64,000 nucleotides of DNA from Pantoea sp. Lij88 (GCF_030062155.1 NZ_CP118269.1:868001-932000), one strand, 5' to 3'; shown: positions 51,830 through 62,197, numbered from the stretch's first letter. The notes: generated from the letters alone by a model not told the origin. Translations and numbers: made by a program.

Positions 51830-51919
51830 ACAACGCCAGAGGCGTTTTTGAGAGACACGATTTTCAGCTTATTCCGGATATATCTGCGCGGCCCTGAGTG
51901 GCGGCGCGGAGACAGAATT

Positions 51920-52039
51920 TGCCTGGCGGCTTTAGCGCGGTGGTCCCACCTGACCCCATGCCGAACTCAGAAGTGAAACGCCGTAGCGCCGATGGTAGTG
52001 TGGGGTCTCCCCATGCGAGAGTAGGGAACTGCCAGGCAT
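51920..52039 (+). rRNA. 5S ribosomal RNA
   Basis: Exactly 120 nt, from TGCCTGGCGG to CTGCCAGGCAT, differing from E. coli 5S at only a few bases near the 5' end. The two ends pair, as required. Last gene of the operon; no distal tRNA follows. Confidence 0.98.
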
Positions 52040-52052
52040 TATATAAGTGAAG

Positions 52053-52082
52053 AAGCCCCGCACAGCAGTGCGGGGCTTTTTT
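52053..52082 (+). terminator. rrn operon terminator
   Basis: AAGCCCCGCAC-AGCA-GTGCGGGGCTTTTTT, an 11-bp stem with a long T-run, 13 bases after the 5S gene. Confidence 0.95.
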
Positions 52083-52313
52083 ACGTCTTAATGTTGCTCA
52101 ATTAAGCAGAAATATTTATCATTTACCCACTTCCTGTAGCCCTGATCACCCCAGACACTTCCTCAAAATGGCCAGCAACCCGCTGATTTTTCGATAATTA
52201 GCGACATGGCTCACAATAATAATCTCGGATTACCCCGCCTTTACCTCCCATAGACTTAAATGCTTTACTCACTCCTTTAAACGCTGTTGATCAGCAAGGA
52301 AAAGAGGTAAGGC

Positions 52314-53600
52314 ATGACACCCAATAATAAAACTCAGACGGACGATACTAAGAAACGCATCTGGGCTATCGTCGGCGCGTCATCAGGCAACCTGGTAGAG
52401 TGGTTCGACTTCTATGTCTATTCATTCTTCTCGCTCTACTTTGCCCATATTTTCTTCCCGCAGGGCGATACCACAACACAGTTATTGCAGACCGCGGGCG
52501 TTTTTGCGGCAGGATTTTTGATGCGTCCGATTGGCGGCTGGCTGTTTGGCTATATCGGCGACAAACATGGCCGGAAAAATTCAATGCTGGTTTCGGTCTG
52601 TATGATGTGTTTTGGTTCGCTGGTGATCGCCTGTTTGCCGGGATACGCGACGATCGGCGTGGCGGCCCCCGTCATTCTGCTGCTGGCGCGTATGTTTCAG
52701 GGATTATCGGTGGGCGGCGAGTATGGGACCAGCGCAACCTATATGAGCGAAGTGGCTCTGGAAGGACGCAAAGGATTCTACGCCTCATTCCAGTATGTCA
52801 CGCTGATTGGCGGCCAGTTGGCGGCAGTACTGACCGTGGTGGTGCTGCAATTTCTGCTCACTGATGCAGAGCTGCGCAGCTGGGGCTGGCGTATTCCATT
52901 CTTCCTCGGTGCACTGCTCGCCGTTGTCGCATTATGGTTACGACGCTCTCTGGAAGAAACGTCAGATAAGGCCAGCCGTGAACATCGTGATGCGGGCAGC
53001 GTAATCGGGTTACTGCGCAATCACACCCGTCCCTTCCTGATGGTGCTGGGTTTCACCGCCGGTGGCTCCCTGAGTTTTTACACCTTCACTACCTACATGC
53101 AGAAGTATCTGGTTAACACGTCGGGTATGGATCCAAAAACGGCAAGCGGGCTGATGACTGGTGCGCTGCTGGTCTTTATGCTGATTCAGCCGATTATCGG
53201 TGCCCTGTCAGATAAAATTGGCCGTCGCACTTCGATGATGATCTTTGGCGCAGGTGCGGCGATCTGTACGGTGCCAATTCTGACCCTGCTGCAAAACGTG
53301 CAAAGTCCCGGCGTGGCTTTCCTGTTGATAATGCTGGCCTTGCTGATTACCAGCTTCTACACGGCCATCAGCGGCATTCTTAAAGCCGAAATGTTCCCGC
53401 CACAGGTGCGTGCACTGGGTGTCGGGCTCTCTTACGCGGTAGCGAATGCGCTGTTCGGTGGATCGGCGGAGTATGTGGCGTTGCTGATGAAGCAGCAGGG
53501 GATCGAGACCACCTTCTTCTGGTATGTCTCAGCGATGGGCGCGGTAGCGTTTCTGGTATCGCTGTTGCTGCACAAGCGCGGTAAAGGAATTAAGCTTTAA
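52314..53600 (+). CDS. kgtP: Alpha-ketoglutarate permease
   Basis: KgtP is a major-facilitator proton symporter for 2-oxoglutarate in the inner membrane. The 428-residue product (E. coli 432) has twelve hydrophobic segments. Conserved tracts: [22 protein letters not shown] (two overlapping tracts, first helix), [10 protein letters not shown] (loop 2-3), [18 protein letters not shown] (about residues 125-142) and [19 protein letters not shown] precedes the ATG. It lies downstream of the rrn operon, as in E. coli, and is convergent with the yfiM remnant, whose frame overlaps it by 4 bp. Confidence 0.97.
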   Translation: MTPNNKTQTDDTKKRIWAIVGASSGNLVEWFDFYVYSFFSLYFAHIFFPQGDTTTQLLQTAGVFAAGFLMRPIGGWLFGYIGDKHGRKNSMLVSVCMMCFGSLVIACLPGYATIGVAAPVILLLARMFQGLSVGGEYGTSATYMSEVALEGRKGFYASFQYVTLIGGQLAAVLTVVVLQFLLTDAELRSWGWRIPFFLGALLAVVALWLRRSLEETSDKASREHRDAGSVIGLLRNHTRPFLMVLGFTAGGSLSFYTFTTYMQKYLVNTSGMDPKTASGLMTGALLVFMLIQPIIGALSDKIGRRTSMMIFGAGAAICTVPILTLLQNVQSPGVAFLLIMLALLITSFYTAISGILKAEMFPPQVRALGVGLSYAVANALFGGSAEYVALLMKQQGIETTFFWYVSAMGAVAFLVSLLLHKRGKGIKL

Positions 53601-53754
53601 AAAGGTGACTGACTCAGATTCCACAAGGCGATGCCGCTGGCTGCACCGGCGGCATCCCACGTGAAATCTTTCCAGCTCCAGCCGCTGCCAGTCGGGCGCA
53701 TCCACTACACAACATCCCAGCAAGCAGTACACTTCGCATAGTGGATACCTTCAT
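53597..53754 (-). pseudogene. yfiM: Remnant of lipoprotein gene yfiM (internal deletion)
   Basis: In E. coli yfiM, a lipoprotein gene of about 107 codons, lies between kgtP and pssA. Here only 158 bp remain. The 5' part (start at 53739 or 53754) encodes [14 protein letters not shown], a complete lipoprotein signal. The 3' part, in a different frame, encodes [20 protein letters not shown] and ends [10 protein letters not shown], the YfiM C-terminus. The middle, some 50-55 codons, is missing and the halves are out of frame. As it stands the frame from the signal runs only 41-46 codons into nonsense. So the gene is dead, by a deletion between the GGATGCGCC-like sequence at the join. Confidence 0.8.
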
Positions 53755-53765
53755 GGCCGCAGCGA

Positions 53766-55121
53766 TTAAAGAATACGGCTGATCAGGCGATCGATACGTA
53801 TCCGGCGCAGACGACGAATCAGTTTCCGCACCTTAGCCGGGTAATCGGCAATACTCTCAAGCTCACGGAAATGCGTCACGATCGTCGTGTTCTGACGGAT
53901 TAACGTCAGTTCCTTCTCACGCTGAGCGGCTAACTCCTGATGAGGATCGTGGATCAGCACCGCATTTTCGAGATCGAGTCGCCATGCACGTGGATTGAGG
54001 TTATTACCGGTAATCAGCTGCCATTCGTCATCAACCCACATTCCTTTAAGGTGATAACTGTTTTCACCATCTTTCCACAGTCTCACGACCAGCTGATCGG
54101 TCGTAACGTAATAGTGCAGACGGCTCATGAAGCGACGCAGATTGATCTCGTACAGGTAAGGCAGCGCGCCGATAATTTTGAATGGCTGATCGGGCGCGAT
54201 GTAGAAATCATTGGCAGTTTTATCACCGACGATGATCTCGACCTGTTTCCCCTGGCGCAGCAGATGAATGATATTACGCACCAGCAGGGCGGGCATGTTG
54301 AAGTAAGGGGTACAGATAATCAGCTTCTGTTCGGCACAGGGCATCAGATGGAAAATGGTTTTATTGAGCAGGCTGTGCTTACCCAGACCAACCAGCGGCG
54401 TGACCGTTAGTTCATCGTTGCCGGCATTCCCTTCAAACTGATAATTGAAGCCTCGCAGATCCTGACGGAACTGGCGCGTCTCATTTTTGATTTCAGGGCT
54501 TGAAGGACGCTCAGCAAAATCGAGTCGGTTAACCGCTTCCGCAGGCTTGAGATTGAGCGTGATCCAGTCATACATCGTATCGGTCAGCTGGCGATTACGG
54601 ATAACCTGGTAGCGATCATAGCGATACTTATCATGCTGATGCAGGTAGACATCATTGATGCTGGCGCCGCTGTAGAGCAGCATATCATCGATAATGAACC
54701 CTTTAAGATGCAGCACGCCCAGCGCTTCACGGGTATTGACCGGAATGCCATAAACCGGGATGGCGATATCCGGATAGCGGGTCGCCATTTCACAATACCA
54801 GTCGGCATTGGTTACGCCCCGCGCTGCGCCAATCCGGCCACGCTGCGCACGGTGCCAGTCAACCAGAATCGAGATATCCAGCTCCGGCCGCGCCTGCTTC
54901 GCACTATAGAGCGCATCCATGACGGCACGCCCGGCGTCATCATTTTCCAGATAGAGCGCAACAATACAGATGCGTGTCTGCGCTGCCGCAATTTTCTCCA
55001 GCAATGTCTGGCGAAATTCGGCAGGCGAGTAAAGTGTCGACACATCCGCAACGGATTGTGACAGTTTCGGCAGCTGTGCGAGGTGTTGTTGGTGTTTGTT
55101 ACGTTTAAATTTAGACAACAT
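53766..55121 (-). CDS. pssA: Phosphatidylserine synthase
   Basis: PssA makes phosphatidylserine from CDP-diacylglycerol and serine, the first step to phosphatidylethanolamine. The 451-residue product has the E. coli length and is a phospholipase-D-like enzyme with two HKD-type motifs: HLKGFIIDDMLLYSGASIND (about residues 138-157) and HLKGMWVDDEWQLITGNNLN (about 357-376). The C-terminus, RRLRRIRIDRLISRIL, is strongly basic and fits its ribosome and membrane binding. The ATG at 55121 is used; a GTG lies one codon upstream. It follows pat by 117 bp. Confidence 0.98.
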   Translation of the reverse strand: MLSKFKRNKHQQHLAQLPKLSQSVADVSTLYSPAEFRQTLLEKIAAAQTRICIVALYLENDDAGRAVMDALYSAKQARPELDISILVDWHRAQRGRIGAARGVTNADWYCEMATRYPDIAIPVYGIPVNTREALGVLHLKGFIIDDMLLYSGASINDVYLHQHDKYRYDRYQVIRNRQLTDTMYDWITLNLKPAEAVNRLDFAERPSSPEIKNETRQFRQDLRGFNYQFEGNAGNDELTVTPLVGLGKHSLLNKTIFHLMPCAEQKLIICTPYFNMPALLVRNIIHLLRQGKQVEIIVGDKTANDFYIAPDQPFKIIGALPYLYEINLRRFMSRLHYYVTTDQLVVRLWKDGENSYHLKGMWVDDEWQLITGNNLNPRAWRLDLENAVLIHDPHQELAAQREKELTLIRQNTTIVTHFRELESIADYPAKVRKLIRRLRRIRIDRLISRIL

Positions 55122-55238
55122 CACAGTGCACTTCTTCTCTGTTCATTGCATGGCCTTTTGCCATCAAATCAGGGTTATAACCATAAATAATAACATCAAC
55201 TCCGTCGATTCGAACGTTTTTTACCTTTCTCTACAAGG

Positions 55239-57896
55239 TTAGTTGATCTCATTCTGTAAAGACAATTTCAGGCTGACAATACCGTCATCCAGTTGAATAT
55301 CAACATAAAAATTGAGTTTTCGGGCCAGTGTAATCATGCCGCGGTTATGGGGCATGGTGATACCGTTCAATTGTTGCAAGCCGTGATGTCGGGTATAGCG
55401 AATCATCTTTTCCAGCAAACGACGACCCATGCCCAGCCCTTTCAGGTCGGAACGGACCAGCACCGAAAACTCCGCGTCAATGTTATCCGCATCCGAAATA
55501 GCGCGGGTGACGCCGATAATCTCAGGGCGTCCCTGATGCTGACGAACCGCCACGATCGCCATCTCCCGGTCATAATCGATCTGAGTCATATTGGCGAGAT
55601 CATCATGCGTAAACTCATTGATTTCATTGAAGTAGCGGTAGTAAAGATCCTCTTTGGTCACCTGACTGATGAAATCGCGCAGCAGGGGTTCATCTTCCGG
55701 CAGGATGGGGCGGAACAGGCAGAATTGCCCATCCTTTAACTCCACTTCTTCTTCCAGATGCTGCGGATAGGGACGTATTGCCAGCCGTGCTTCATTATCC
55801 CCCTCAAACGGAGCCAGCGTCAGGGTGACATCCAGCAGGGTAAAATCATTGCCCGCCGCCAGCAGCGGATGAATGTCCAGTCGCTGGATCTCCGGGCAAT
55901 CCACCACCAGGTTTGAGACCTGCACCAGCAACTGACTTAAACCGGGGATATCAAGCGGATTCAGGGCGCTGCGGCTGCGGATTTTTCCGCTCTTAATCGC
56001 CTGAATTACCAGATAGCGTGCCAGCGTCATATTCAGCGGAGGCAGGGCAACCGCAGCCTGTTTATCGGCCTGCCATTCAACACCGCCTTCGCCCAGCATA
56101 ATGATCGGGCCAAACAGGGCATCCTGCTCGACCACGACCCGCAGTTCCTGCGCGCCCGCACGGCTGGCCATGCTCTGAACCAGCAGCCCTTCAATCCGAG
56201 CCTGCGGCAGCGTCTGTTTTACCCGATCAAATATGGCCTCGGCGGCATGCTCCACTTCGCTGGCATTGCGCAGATAGAGCATCACGCCCTGAACCTCCGA
56301 CTTATGGGCAATATCAGGCGAACGCAGTTTCAGCGCTACCGGATAGCCAATCTGATCGGCAATTGCCACGGCCGCCGCGCTGTCGCTGGCGATCCAGGTT
56401 GGTAGCGTCGCCAGCCCATATGCCTGCAGCACCGGCTGCACTTCGTGGGTATCCAGCGCGGTAATACCACGCGCCAGCGCCTGTGACAGCAACTGGTGAG
56501 CATGGGCGCTGTCCTGGTTCAGCGTGACGGGCAGGGCAGGGGTTTCGCGCAGCTGCTTCTGGTTACGCCGGTACTCAACCTGATGCATAAAAGCGGTGAC
56601 GGTACCTTCGGGCGTGCGCCAGGTCGGTATCCCTGCCTGCGTAAAGGCTCTGCGTGCAGCCTGTGAAGAGAACTCGCCGCTCCAGTTGGTCAGCAACGTT
56701 ACCAGCTTTCCGCGCGGGTGACGGGCAATAGTGTCGATCAGATGTGCGGCCGTTTCCGTCGCGGGTGCGACCGCGCTAGGCGCATGAATAATCATTAAGG
56801 CATCAAGCTCATGGCTGTTGAGCAGGATCTCCACACAGGCAGCGTAGCGCGCGGCGGTGGCGTCATCTTTTAAATCCAGCGGATTACCGCGACCCGCACC
56901 CGCAGGCAACAGCGCCTCCAGCTGCTGACGCGTTTCATCGCTGAGCTGCGCCAGTTTGCCGTTGCGGGCATAAAGCTCATCCAGCGCCAGGGCGGCAGGT
57001 GCGGCACCATTACTGATGATCATCAGCCTGTCGCCCCGCAGCGGCCGCATATGGCTCAGCGATTCAACGGCGGAGAACAGCTCATGCGTGTCCTGCACAC
57101 GCAGTAACCCGGCGCGCTGAATGGCCGCATCCCAGGCCGCGTCAAGTCCGCTGTGGGTGCCAAGCAGCGCCTGCGCTTCACGGCTGCGCCCACTCTTGAT
57201 GACCAGAATCGGTTTATTACGGGAGGCGCTGCGTGAAGCGGAAACAAAACGACGCGCATCGCTGAGGTGCTCAAGATAGAGCAGGATGGCGCTGGTCTTG
57301 CCGTCGCGTGCCAGAAAGTCGAGCAGGTCATCGACATCGGTATCCAGACTGTCACCCAGCGCGATAAACCAGGAGAAGCCGAGATGACGCTGCTGCGCCC
57401 AGTCGAGAATGGTATTAGAGACGGCTGCGGACTGAGAGATAAACGCGATACGGCCTTTATCTATCGGCACCGGCGAAAAGCTGGCATTCAATCCCTGCCA
57501 GGGGGCCAGCAGACCAAGACTGTTCGGTCCCAGCAGACGGATCTGCCACCGGCTGGCGCAGGCTTTGAGTTCCGCCGACTGGCTGGCGGGCGCGGAGAGG
57601 ATAATGCAGGCCTTGCAGCCTTTTTCGCCGAGCTGTTGCAGCAATTCGAGGTTACGTTTTGAGTGGGTGCAGATGACCGCCAGATCTGGCGCGAAAGGTA
57701 AGCTGTCGATGGTGGGCCAGGCCAGCACGCCGCTGACCGCTTTATATTTTGGCGTCACCGGCAATACCGGCCCGCTAAAACCGCCCGCCAGCAGGTTACG
57801 CATCATAAAGTACCCGGCACGCCCTGGCGTTACCGAGGCACCAATCACCGCAATTGATTTAGGTCGTAACAGCGCTTCCAGTCCGCGTTGGCTCAT
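55239..57896 (-). CDS. pat: Protein lysine acetyltransferase Pat (YfiQ/PatZ)
   Basis: Pat acetylates the active-site lysine of acetyl-CoA synthetase and other proteins. The 885-residue product (E. coli 886) has an NDP-forming acyl-CoA synthetase-like part (about residues 1-690: CoA-binding KSIAVIGASVTPGRAGYFMM; LLGPNSLGLLAPW; ATP-grasp LRSPDIAHKSEVQGVMLYL) and a C-terminal GNAT domain (about 725-870) with SDLKGLGMGRRLLEKM, the acetyl-CoA loop. The synthetase part is thought to be inactive and regulatory. Order trxC-tapT-pat-pssA on one strand is conserved with E. coli. Confidence 0.97.
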   Translation of the reverse strand: MSQRGLEALLRPKSIAVIGASVTPGRAGYFMMRNLLAGGFSGPVLPVTPKYKAVSGVLAWPTIDSLPFAPDLAVICTHSKRNLELLQQLGEKGCKACIILSAPASQSAELKACASRWQIRLLGPNSLGLLAPWQGLNASFSPVPIDKGRIAFISQSAAVSNTILDWAQQRHLGFSWFIALGDSLDTDVDDLLDFLARDGKTSAILLYLEHLSDARRFVSASRSASRNKPILVIKSGRSREAQALLGTHSGLDAAWDAAIQRAGLLRVQDTHELFSAVESLSHMRPLRGDRLMIISNGAAPAALALDELYARNGKLAQLSDETRQQLEALLPAGAGRGNPLDLKDDATAARYAACVEILLNSHELDALMIIHAPSAVAPATETAAHLIDTIARHPRGKLVTLLTNWSGEFSSQAARRAFTQAGIPTWRTPEGTVTAFMHQVEYRRNQKQLRETPALPVTLNQDSAHAHQLLSQALARGITALDTHEVQPVLQAYGLATLPTWIASDSAAAVAIADQIGYPVALKLRSPDIAHKSEVQGVMLYLRNASEVEHAAEAIFDRVKQTLPQARIEGLLVQSMASRAGAQELRVVVEQDALFGPIIMLGEGGVEWQADKQAAVALPPLNMTLARYLVIQAIKSGKIRSRSALNPLDIPGLSQLLVQVSNLVVDCPEIQRLDIHPLLAAGNDFTLLDVTLTLAPFEGDNEARLAIRPYPQHLEEEVELKDGQFCLFRPILPEDEPLLRDFISQVTKEDLYYRYFNEINEFTHDDLANMTQIDYDREMAIVAVRQHQGRPEIIGVTRAISDADNIDAEFSVLVRSDLKGLGMGRRLLEKMIRYTRHHGLQQLNGITMPHNRGMITLARKLNFYVDIQLDDGIVSLKLSLQNEIN

Positions 57897-58032
57897 CTCG
57901 CCCTCCAGAGATCGGGATTTGCGTGATTGTAAACGCTTTTTGCGGGCAGTGCTTCCGGGCAGATCGCAGGCTGAACATCAGGATCGGGTGATCTGTCAGC
58001 GCAGGCTTTCGCCTGCCAGAAGAAGGATGCGA

Positions 58033-58710
58033 TTAAGCCTGTCCGGGGTGATGCGGTTTTCCTGCCAGGTAGGCCGCGCGAAACTGATCGAAATGGTGAG
58101 ATAGCGCCTCTGCCGCCCGCCGATCGCCCGCCTGCGCCAGCAGCGCCGCGGCGACTTCAGCGGTACAGTGCTGACCTTCGCCGTGCGCCTCACGCAGCGT
58201 ATAGCGCGAAGGCGTGCTGACATCCAGCGACATTACCGGCAGGGCATCGAGCCAGGGGCTTTTGCGGAACATTTTGCGTGCTTCGGTCCAGGTACCATCC
58301 AGCATAATAAACAGCGGCGGCTTGCCGCTGACGGGTGGCGTTGTCAGCACCTCGCGACCGGGATCGGCATAGGAGGCCGGGAAGACGACCAGCGGCTGAT
58401 AATCGGGATTGCGCACTGCCGCCAGCAGCAGCGGATCCGGCTCGGTACGTGACCAGCCAAACGCCTGGGTATCCGGCAGAATATCGGCAATCAGACGACC
58501 GGTGTTGCTCGGCTTCATCGGCTCGGTATCAAACATCACCAGGCAGAAGCGGCTACGGGCAGACTGCGGCACGATCTGACTGCAGAGACAGTTGGCCTCT
58601 GGCAGCAGACAGCCCTGGCAGCGAATGACCCGATTTCCGCGCGCGAGGAAAGGACGGGTGGCTCGGGCCAGGCGTTGGGTGCGCAAGCGCAAAACAGCAT
58701 TATCAGACAT
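58033..58710 (-). CDS. tapT: tRNA-uridine aminocarboxypropyltransferase (DTW domain)
   Basis: TapT (YfiP) uses SAM to make acp3U47 in the variable loop of tRNAs. The 225-residue product has the N-terminal zinc-binding cysteines CQGCLLPEANCLCSQI (about residues 31-46) and the DTW motif LDGTWTEARKMF (about 140-151), followed by SRYTLREAHGEGQHCTAE. E. coli TapT has the same motifs. It lies 136 bp upstream of pat and 81 bp downstream of trxC on one strand, and is probably transcribed with pat. Confidence 0.94.
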   Translation of the reverse strand: MSDNAVLRLRTQRLARATRPFLARGNRVIRCQGCLLPEANCLCSQIVPQSARSRFCLVMFDTEPMKPSNTGRLIADILPDTQAFGWSRTEPDPLLLAAVRNPDYQPLVVFPASYADPGREVLTTPPVSGKPPLFIMLDGTWTEARKMFRKSPWLDALPVMSLDVSTPSRYTLREAHGEGQHCTAEVAAALLAQAGDRRAAEALSHHFDQFRAAYLAGKPHHPGQA

Positions 58711-58791
58711 GAGTATTCAGGGCAGGAAAAACGTCAGTGTAATCGAAGCGCAGATGAAAAGGAAAAGGCCAGACTGGCTGGCCTCCGGAGA

Positions 58792-59211
58792 TTAAAGTGA
58801 TTCGTCCAGCCATTCGTTAAACGGCGCTTTGGGCATGGCACCGTTCAGCATATCGACCCGCTCACCATTCTTAAACAGCATGATGGTCGGAATACTGCGG
58901 ATGTTGAAGCGGGCGCTCAGAGCGGATTCCGCTTCGGTGTTTACTTTAATAAAGCGGACTTTCCCGCTGCGCTCACTGGCGACATCTTTAAACACCGGCG
59001 CAAAATTGACGCAGGGACCGCACCAGGGCGCCCAGAAATCGATCACCACCGGCAGATCGTCCTGCAGATATTTGTCAAAGTTAGCGCTGGTGGCATTAAC
59101 CACTTCGCCATCAAACAACGCATTTCCGCAGCGGCCACATTTCGCCGCGTCGGCAAGGCGTTCTTCAGGAACGCGATTGGTTGCCTGACAGGAAGCGCAT
59201 ACCGTATTCAT
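58792..59211 (-). CDS. trxC: Thioredoxin 2
   Basis: Thioredoxin 2 is an oxidative-stress thioredoxin with an extra zinc domain. The 139-residue product has the E. coli length. The N-terminal zinc finger ligands are Cys5, Cys8, Cys25 and Cys28; the redox motif WCGPC occupies residues 63-67 in [19 protein letters not shown]. The cis-proline is in [10 protein letters not shown]. In E. coli trxC is under OxyR; I see no clear OxyR site in the 159-bp gap shared with the divergent yfiF. Confidence 0.97.
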   Translation of the reverse strand: MNTVCASCQATNRVPEERLADAAKCGRCGNALFDGEVVNATSANFDKYLQDDLPVVIDFWAPWCGPCVNFAPVFKDVASERSGKVRFIKVNTEAESALSARFNIRSIPTIMLFKNGERVDMLNGAMPKAPFNEWLDESL

Positions 59212-59370
59212 AGGAACCTCTGGGGTTGAAAAGTGTCAGTCTGGTAATAGTTGTCCATTATGAAAGGGGGCGGATTTCCGCTCAATCTGGATTGCTCTAT
59301 AGGTTCAATAGTTGATAGCTAAGCGCCAGCACATCAGGTAATCTGCGCGCTCTGAATGCAGGAGGAAGAC

Positions 59371-60555
59371 ATGAACGACGAATTTAAAGGCAAGAGCGGC
59401 AAGGTTAAGGTGATGTACGTGCGTGGCGAGGACGATAAGAGCGCGCGCGCGCCGAATCCTCGTACAGGCAAAGGTGGTCACTCTGCTGCCCGCCCGGATG
59501 ATAATCGTCGTTCGTCTGGCCCCCGTACTGAACGCGGTCAGGAAGGTGGTCGCTCCGCTGGCCGTCGCAGCGATGACACCGGTCGCAGCAGTTCACCGCG
59601 TCGTGACGAAGGCGGACGTGGTGCACCACGCCGCTCAGACGATAGTGCAGGCCGCCGCAACGATCGTGGCGATGATAGCCGCGGCGCCTATGGCAGCAGC
59701 GACTCTCCGTGGCGCACCGTGTCACGCGCGCCATCAGCCGATCGTGCAGCATCGCCTGAGAGCGACAAGCCCGATCATGGCGGCATCAGCGGCAAGAGCT
59801 TTGTCGATCCTGAGCAGATCCGTCGTCAGCGTAACGAAGAAACCCGCGTCTATGGTGAGAACGCCTGTCAGGCGCTGTTCCAGAGTCGTCCGGAAGCGAT
59901 TGTTCGCGCCTGGTTCATTCAGGAAGTGACCCCGCGTTTCCGCGAATCGCTGCGCTGGCTGGCGGCTAACCGCAAAGCCTATCACGTGGTAGAAGATGCA
60001 GAGATCACCAAAGCCTCCGGCACTGAGCATCATGGCGGCGTCTGCTTCCTGATCAAAAAGCGTATGGGTATGGCGGTTTCTGAATGGCTGAGCCAGGCAA
60101 CGATCAAAGATTGCGTACTGGCACTGGAAGATGTCAGCAACCCGCACAACCTCGGCGCGATTATGCGTAGCTGCGCGCACTTTGGCGTAAAAGGTTTGCT
60201 GGTAAATGACGCTTCTCTGCTGGAGTCCGGCGCAGCCGTGCGAACTGCAGAAGGCGGTGCTGAGCATGTGCAGGCGATCAGCGGCGCAACCTTCAGCGAA
60301 GGTCTGGAAGCGTTCCGTAAAGCGGGTTACACCATCGTGACTACCTCCAGCCATCAGGGCACGCCGCTGTCGCAGGCTCAGCTGCCGGAGAAAATGGTAC
60401 TGGTGTTAGGTCAGGAGCGTGAAGGTCTTTCTGACACCGCGTTCAAACAGGGTGACATGAGCCTGTCGATTGGCGGCACCGGCAACGTGGAAAGCCTCAA
60501 CGTCTCTGTCGCAACCGGCGTACTGCTCGCCGAATGGTGGCGTCAGAACGCATAA
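59371..60555 (+). CDS. yfiF: TrmH-family RNA methyltransferase YfiF
   Basis: A putative tRNA/rRNA methyltransferase of the SpoU/TrmH (SPOUT) family. ATG at 59371 follows AGGAGGA. The 394-residue product is about 50 longer than E. coli YfiF (345 as I recall). The extra length is in a low-complexity segment (residues about 25-125) made of R, S, D and G with echoes such as RRSDD, RSSS and GRRND. After it come [21 protein letters not shown], the substrate-binding domain and the SPOUT domain with [17 protein letters not shown] (about 258-274), [14 protein letters not shown] and [16 protein letters not shown]. The substrate is unknown. Divergent from trxC. Confidence 0.93.
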   Translation: MNDEFKGKSGKVKVMYVRGEDDKSARAPNPRTGKGGHSAARPDDNRRSSGPRTERGQEGGRSAGRRSDDTGRSSSPRRDEGGRGAPRRSDDSAGRRNDRGDDSRGAYGSSDSPWRTVSRAPSADRAASPESDKPDHGGISGKSFVDPEQIRRQRNEETRVYGENACQALFQSRPEAIVRAWFIQEVTPRFRESLRWLAANRKAYHVVEDAEITKASGTEHHGGVCFLIKKRMGMAVSEWLSQATIKDCVLALEDVSNPHNLGAIMRSCAHFGVKGLLVNDASLLESGAAVRTAEGGAEHVQAISGATFSEGLEAFRKAGYTIVTTSSHQGTPLSQAQLPEKMVLVLGQEREGLSDTAFKQGDMSLSIGGTGNVESLNVSVATGVLLAEWWRQNA

Positions 60556-60556
60556 A

Positions 60557-60584
60557 AAAACGGGCCGAAAGGCCCGTTTTTTTT
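60557..60584. terminator. Bidirectional terminator of yfiF and emrB
   Basis: AAAACGGGCC-GAAA-GGCCCGTTTTTTTT with an A-run on the other side, so it serves yfiF and the convergent emrB (62 bp away). Confidence 0.93.
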
Positions 60585-60645
60585 GGCAGGTACGGGTCAG
60601 CGTTAAGCTAATCCGTCGCTGCCCACTTCATCCAGCGGTGTGGCA

Positions 60646-62181
60646 TCAGTGCGCGCCACCACCACCACCGCCTGCTCCAAACGGCGGCCGGGCAAACCAG
60701 ATCAGCACCAGCAGGATCAGGAACACGCCCGCCGACGCCCAGAAGATTTCATTCGCTGAAATAATCAGTCCCTGATTGGTAATCTGCTGCGCGATATAAG
60801 CAGACGCCTGCTGCTGCGTCATCCCCAGGCTCTCCAGCTGGCTATACATCTGCTGCGAATTGACGTTGTACGGGGTAATCGACTCCGTCAGGTAGCTATG
60901 ATGCATCGACTCGCGGTTCGTCCACATGGTCGTGGTAATCGACGTTCCCACCGAACCGGCAAAGGTACGCATGAAGTTCGACAGGCTGGAGGCGGCGGCC
61001 ATGCGCTCTGGCGGCAGTCCCGACAGCGTAATCGTGGTCAGCGGCATAAAGAAGCAGGCCACGGCAAAGCCCTGGATAAACTGCGGCCAGGCTGAGGCAC
61101 CAAAGTCCATTCCCGGTTCAAACGTATACGCGCGCCAGTAGAAGCAGACGGCATACATAATGAAGCTGAACGTGACCAGCCGTCGCATATCGAGCTTATG
61201 GGCAAAGCGACCAATGATTGGCGACAGGATCACCGGCAAAATCCCCACCGGCGCAGACGCCAGACCGGCCCAGGTTGCGGTATACCCGTAAACCTCCTGC
61301 AGCAGCTGCGGCAACAGCACTATCGAGCCGAAGTAGAGCATGTAAGCCAGACTGATCGACAGACAGCCGATGGTGAAGTTGCGCGACTTAAACAGCGACA
61401 GGTCTATGATGGGGTGATCGTCCGTCAGCTCCCACACCAGCAGAACCGACAGCGCAATCACGGCCACTACCCCGAGCACGATAATCTCGGACGAGTTAAA
61501 CCAGTCGAGCTCCTTACCGCGATCCAGCATGACCTGCAGGCAGCCAATCCCCACCACCAGCAGTACCAGCCCGACCATATCGATCCGCCGGATTTCGGTT
61601 TTGGTTTCCCGGCCACGCAGGGTTTGCAGCGTCAGGATCACCACTGCCACACCAATCGGCACGTTGATAAAGAAGATCCAGCCCCAGTGATAGTTGTCGC
61701 TGATCCAGCCGCCCAGTATCGGGCCGCAGATCGGTGCCACGATCACCGTCATCGCCCACAGCGACAGCGCAACACTGCGCTTCGCGGGCGGATAGTTGTT
61801 GAGCAGCAGACTTTGCGACAGCGGGATCAAAGGACCCGCGACGATCCCCTGGATGACGCGGAAGAAGATCAGCATCTCCAGGCTGTCTGACATGCCACAC
61901 GCCCAGGAGGCAATAGCAAACAGAATGGTCGACCAGGTGAACAGCTTCACTTCACCGATGCGTTTTGCCAGCCAGCCGGTCAGCGGGATCGAGATCGCAT
62001 TCGCCACACCAAACGAGGTGATTACCCAGGTACCCTGAGAGTTCGACGCGCCCAGGTTCCCGGCAATAGTAGGGATAGCCACGTTGGCGATGGTCGAGTC
62101 CAGAACCTGCATGAACGTCGCCAGCGACAGCGCAATGGTCATCAGGACCAGCGGCATCCCTTCAAGCGGTTTTTGTGCCAT
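60646..62181 (-). CDS. emrB: Multidrug efflux MFS permease EmrB
   Basis: EmrB is the inner-membrane pump of the EmrAB-TolC system, which expels uncouplers such as CCCP and nalidixic acid. The 511-residue product (E. coli 512) is a DHA2-type major facilitator with fourteen hydrophobic segments. Motif A lies in GWLAKRIGEVKLF (about residues 68-80), motif C-like GPILGGWISDNYHW at about 152-165. The C-terminus ends in GAGGGGGGAH, also in E. coli. It starts 16 bp after the emrA stop, so the two are one operon. Confidence 0.97.
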   Translation of the reverse strand: MAQKPLEGMPLVLMTIALSLATFMQVLDSTIANVAIPTIAGNLGASNSQGTWVITSFGVANAISIPLTGWLAKRIGEVKLFTWSTILFAIASWACGMSDSLEMLIFFRVIQGIVAGPLIPLSQSLLLNNYPPAKRSVALSLWAMTVIVAPICGPILGGWISDNYHWGWIFFINVPIGVAVVILTLQTLRGRETKTEIRRIDMVGLVLLVVGIGCLQVMLDRGKELDWFNSSEIIVLGVVAVIALSVLLVWELTDDHPIIDLSLFKSRNFTIGCLSISLAYMLYFGSIVLLPQLLQEVYGYTATWAGLASAPVGILPVILSPIIGRFAHKLDMRRLVTFSFIMYAVCFYWRAYTFEPGMDFGASAWPQFIQGFAVACFFMPLTTITLSGLPPERMAAASSLSNFMRTFAGSVGTSITTTMWTNRESMHHSYLTESITPYNVNSQQMYSQLESLGMTQQQASAYIAQQITNQGLIISANEIFWASAGVFLILLVLIWFARPPFGAGGGGGGAH

Positions 62182-62197
62182 TACAGCCTCCGCGTCA

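Noticed and set aside
61198..61890. A 230-codon open frame antisense to emrB
   Set aside because: Low-complexity R/Q/H shadow of the pump gene.
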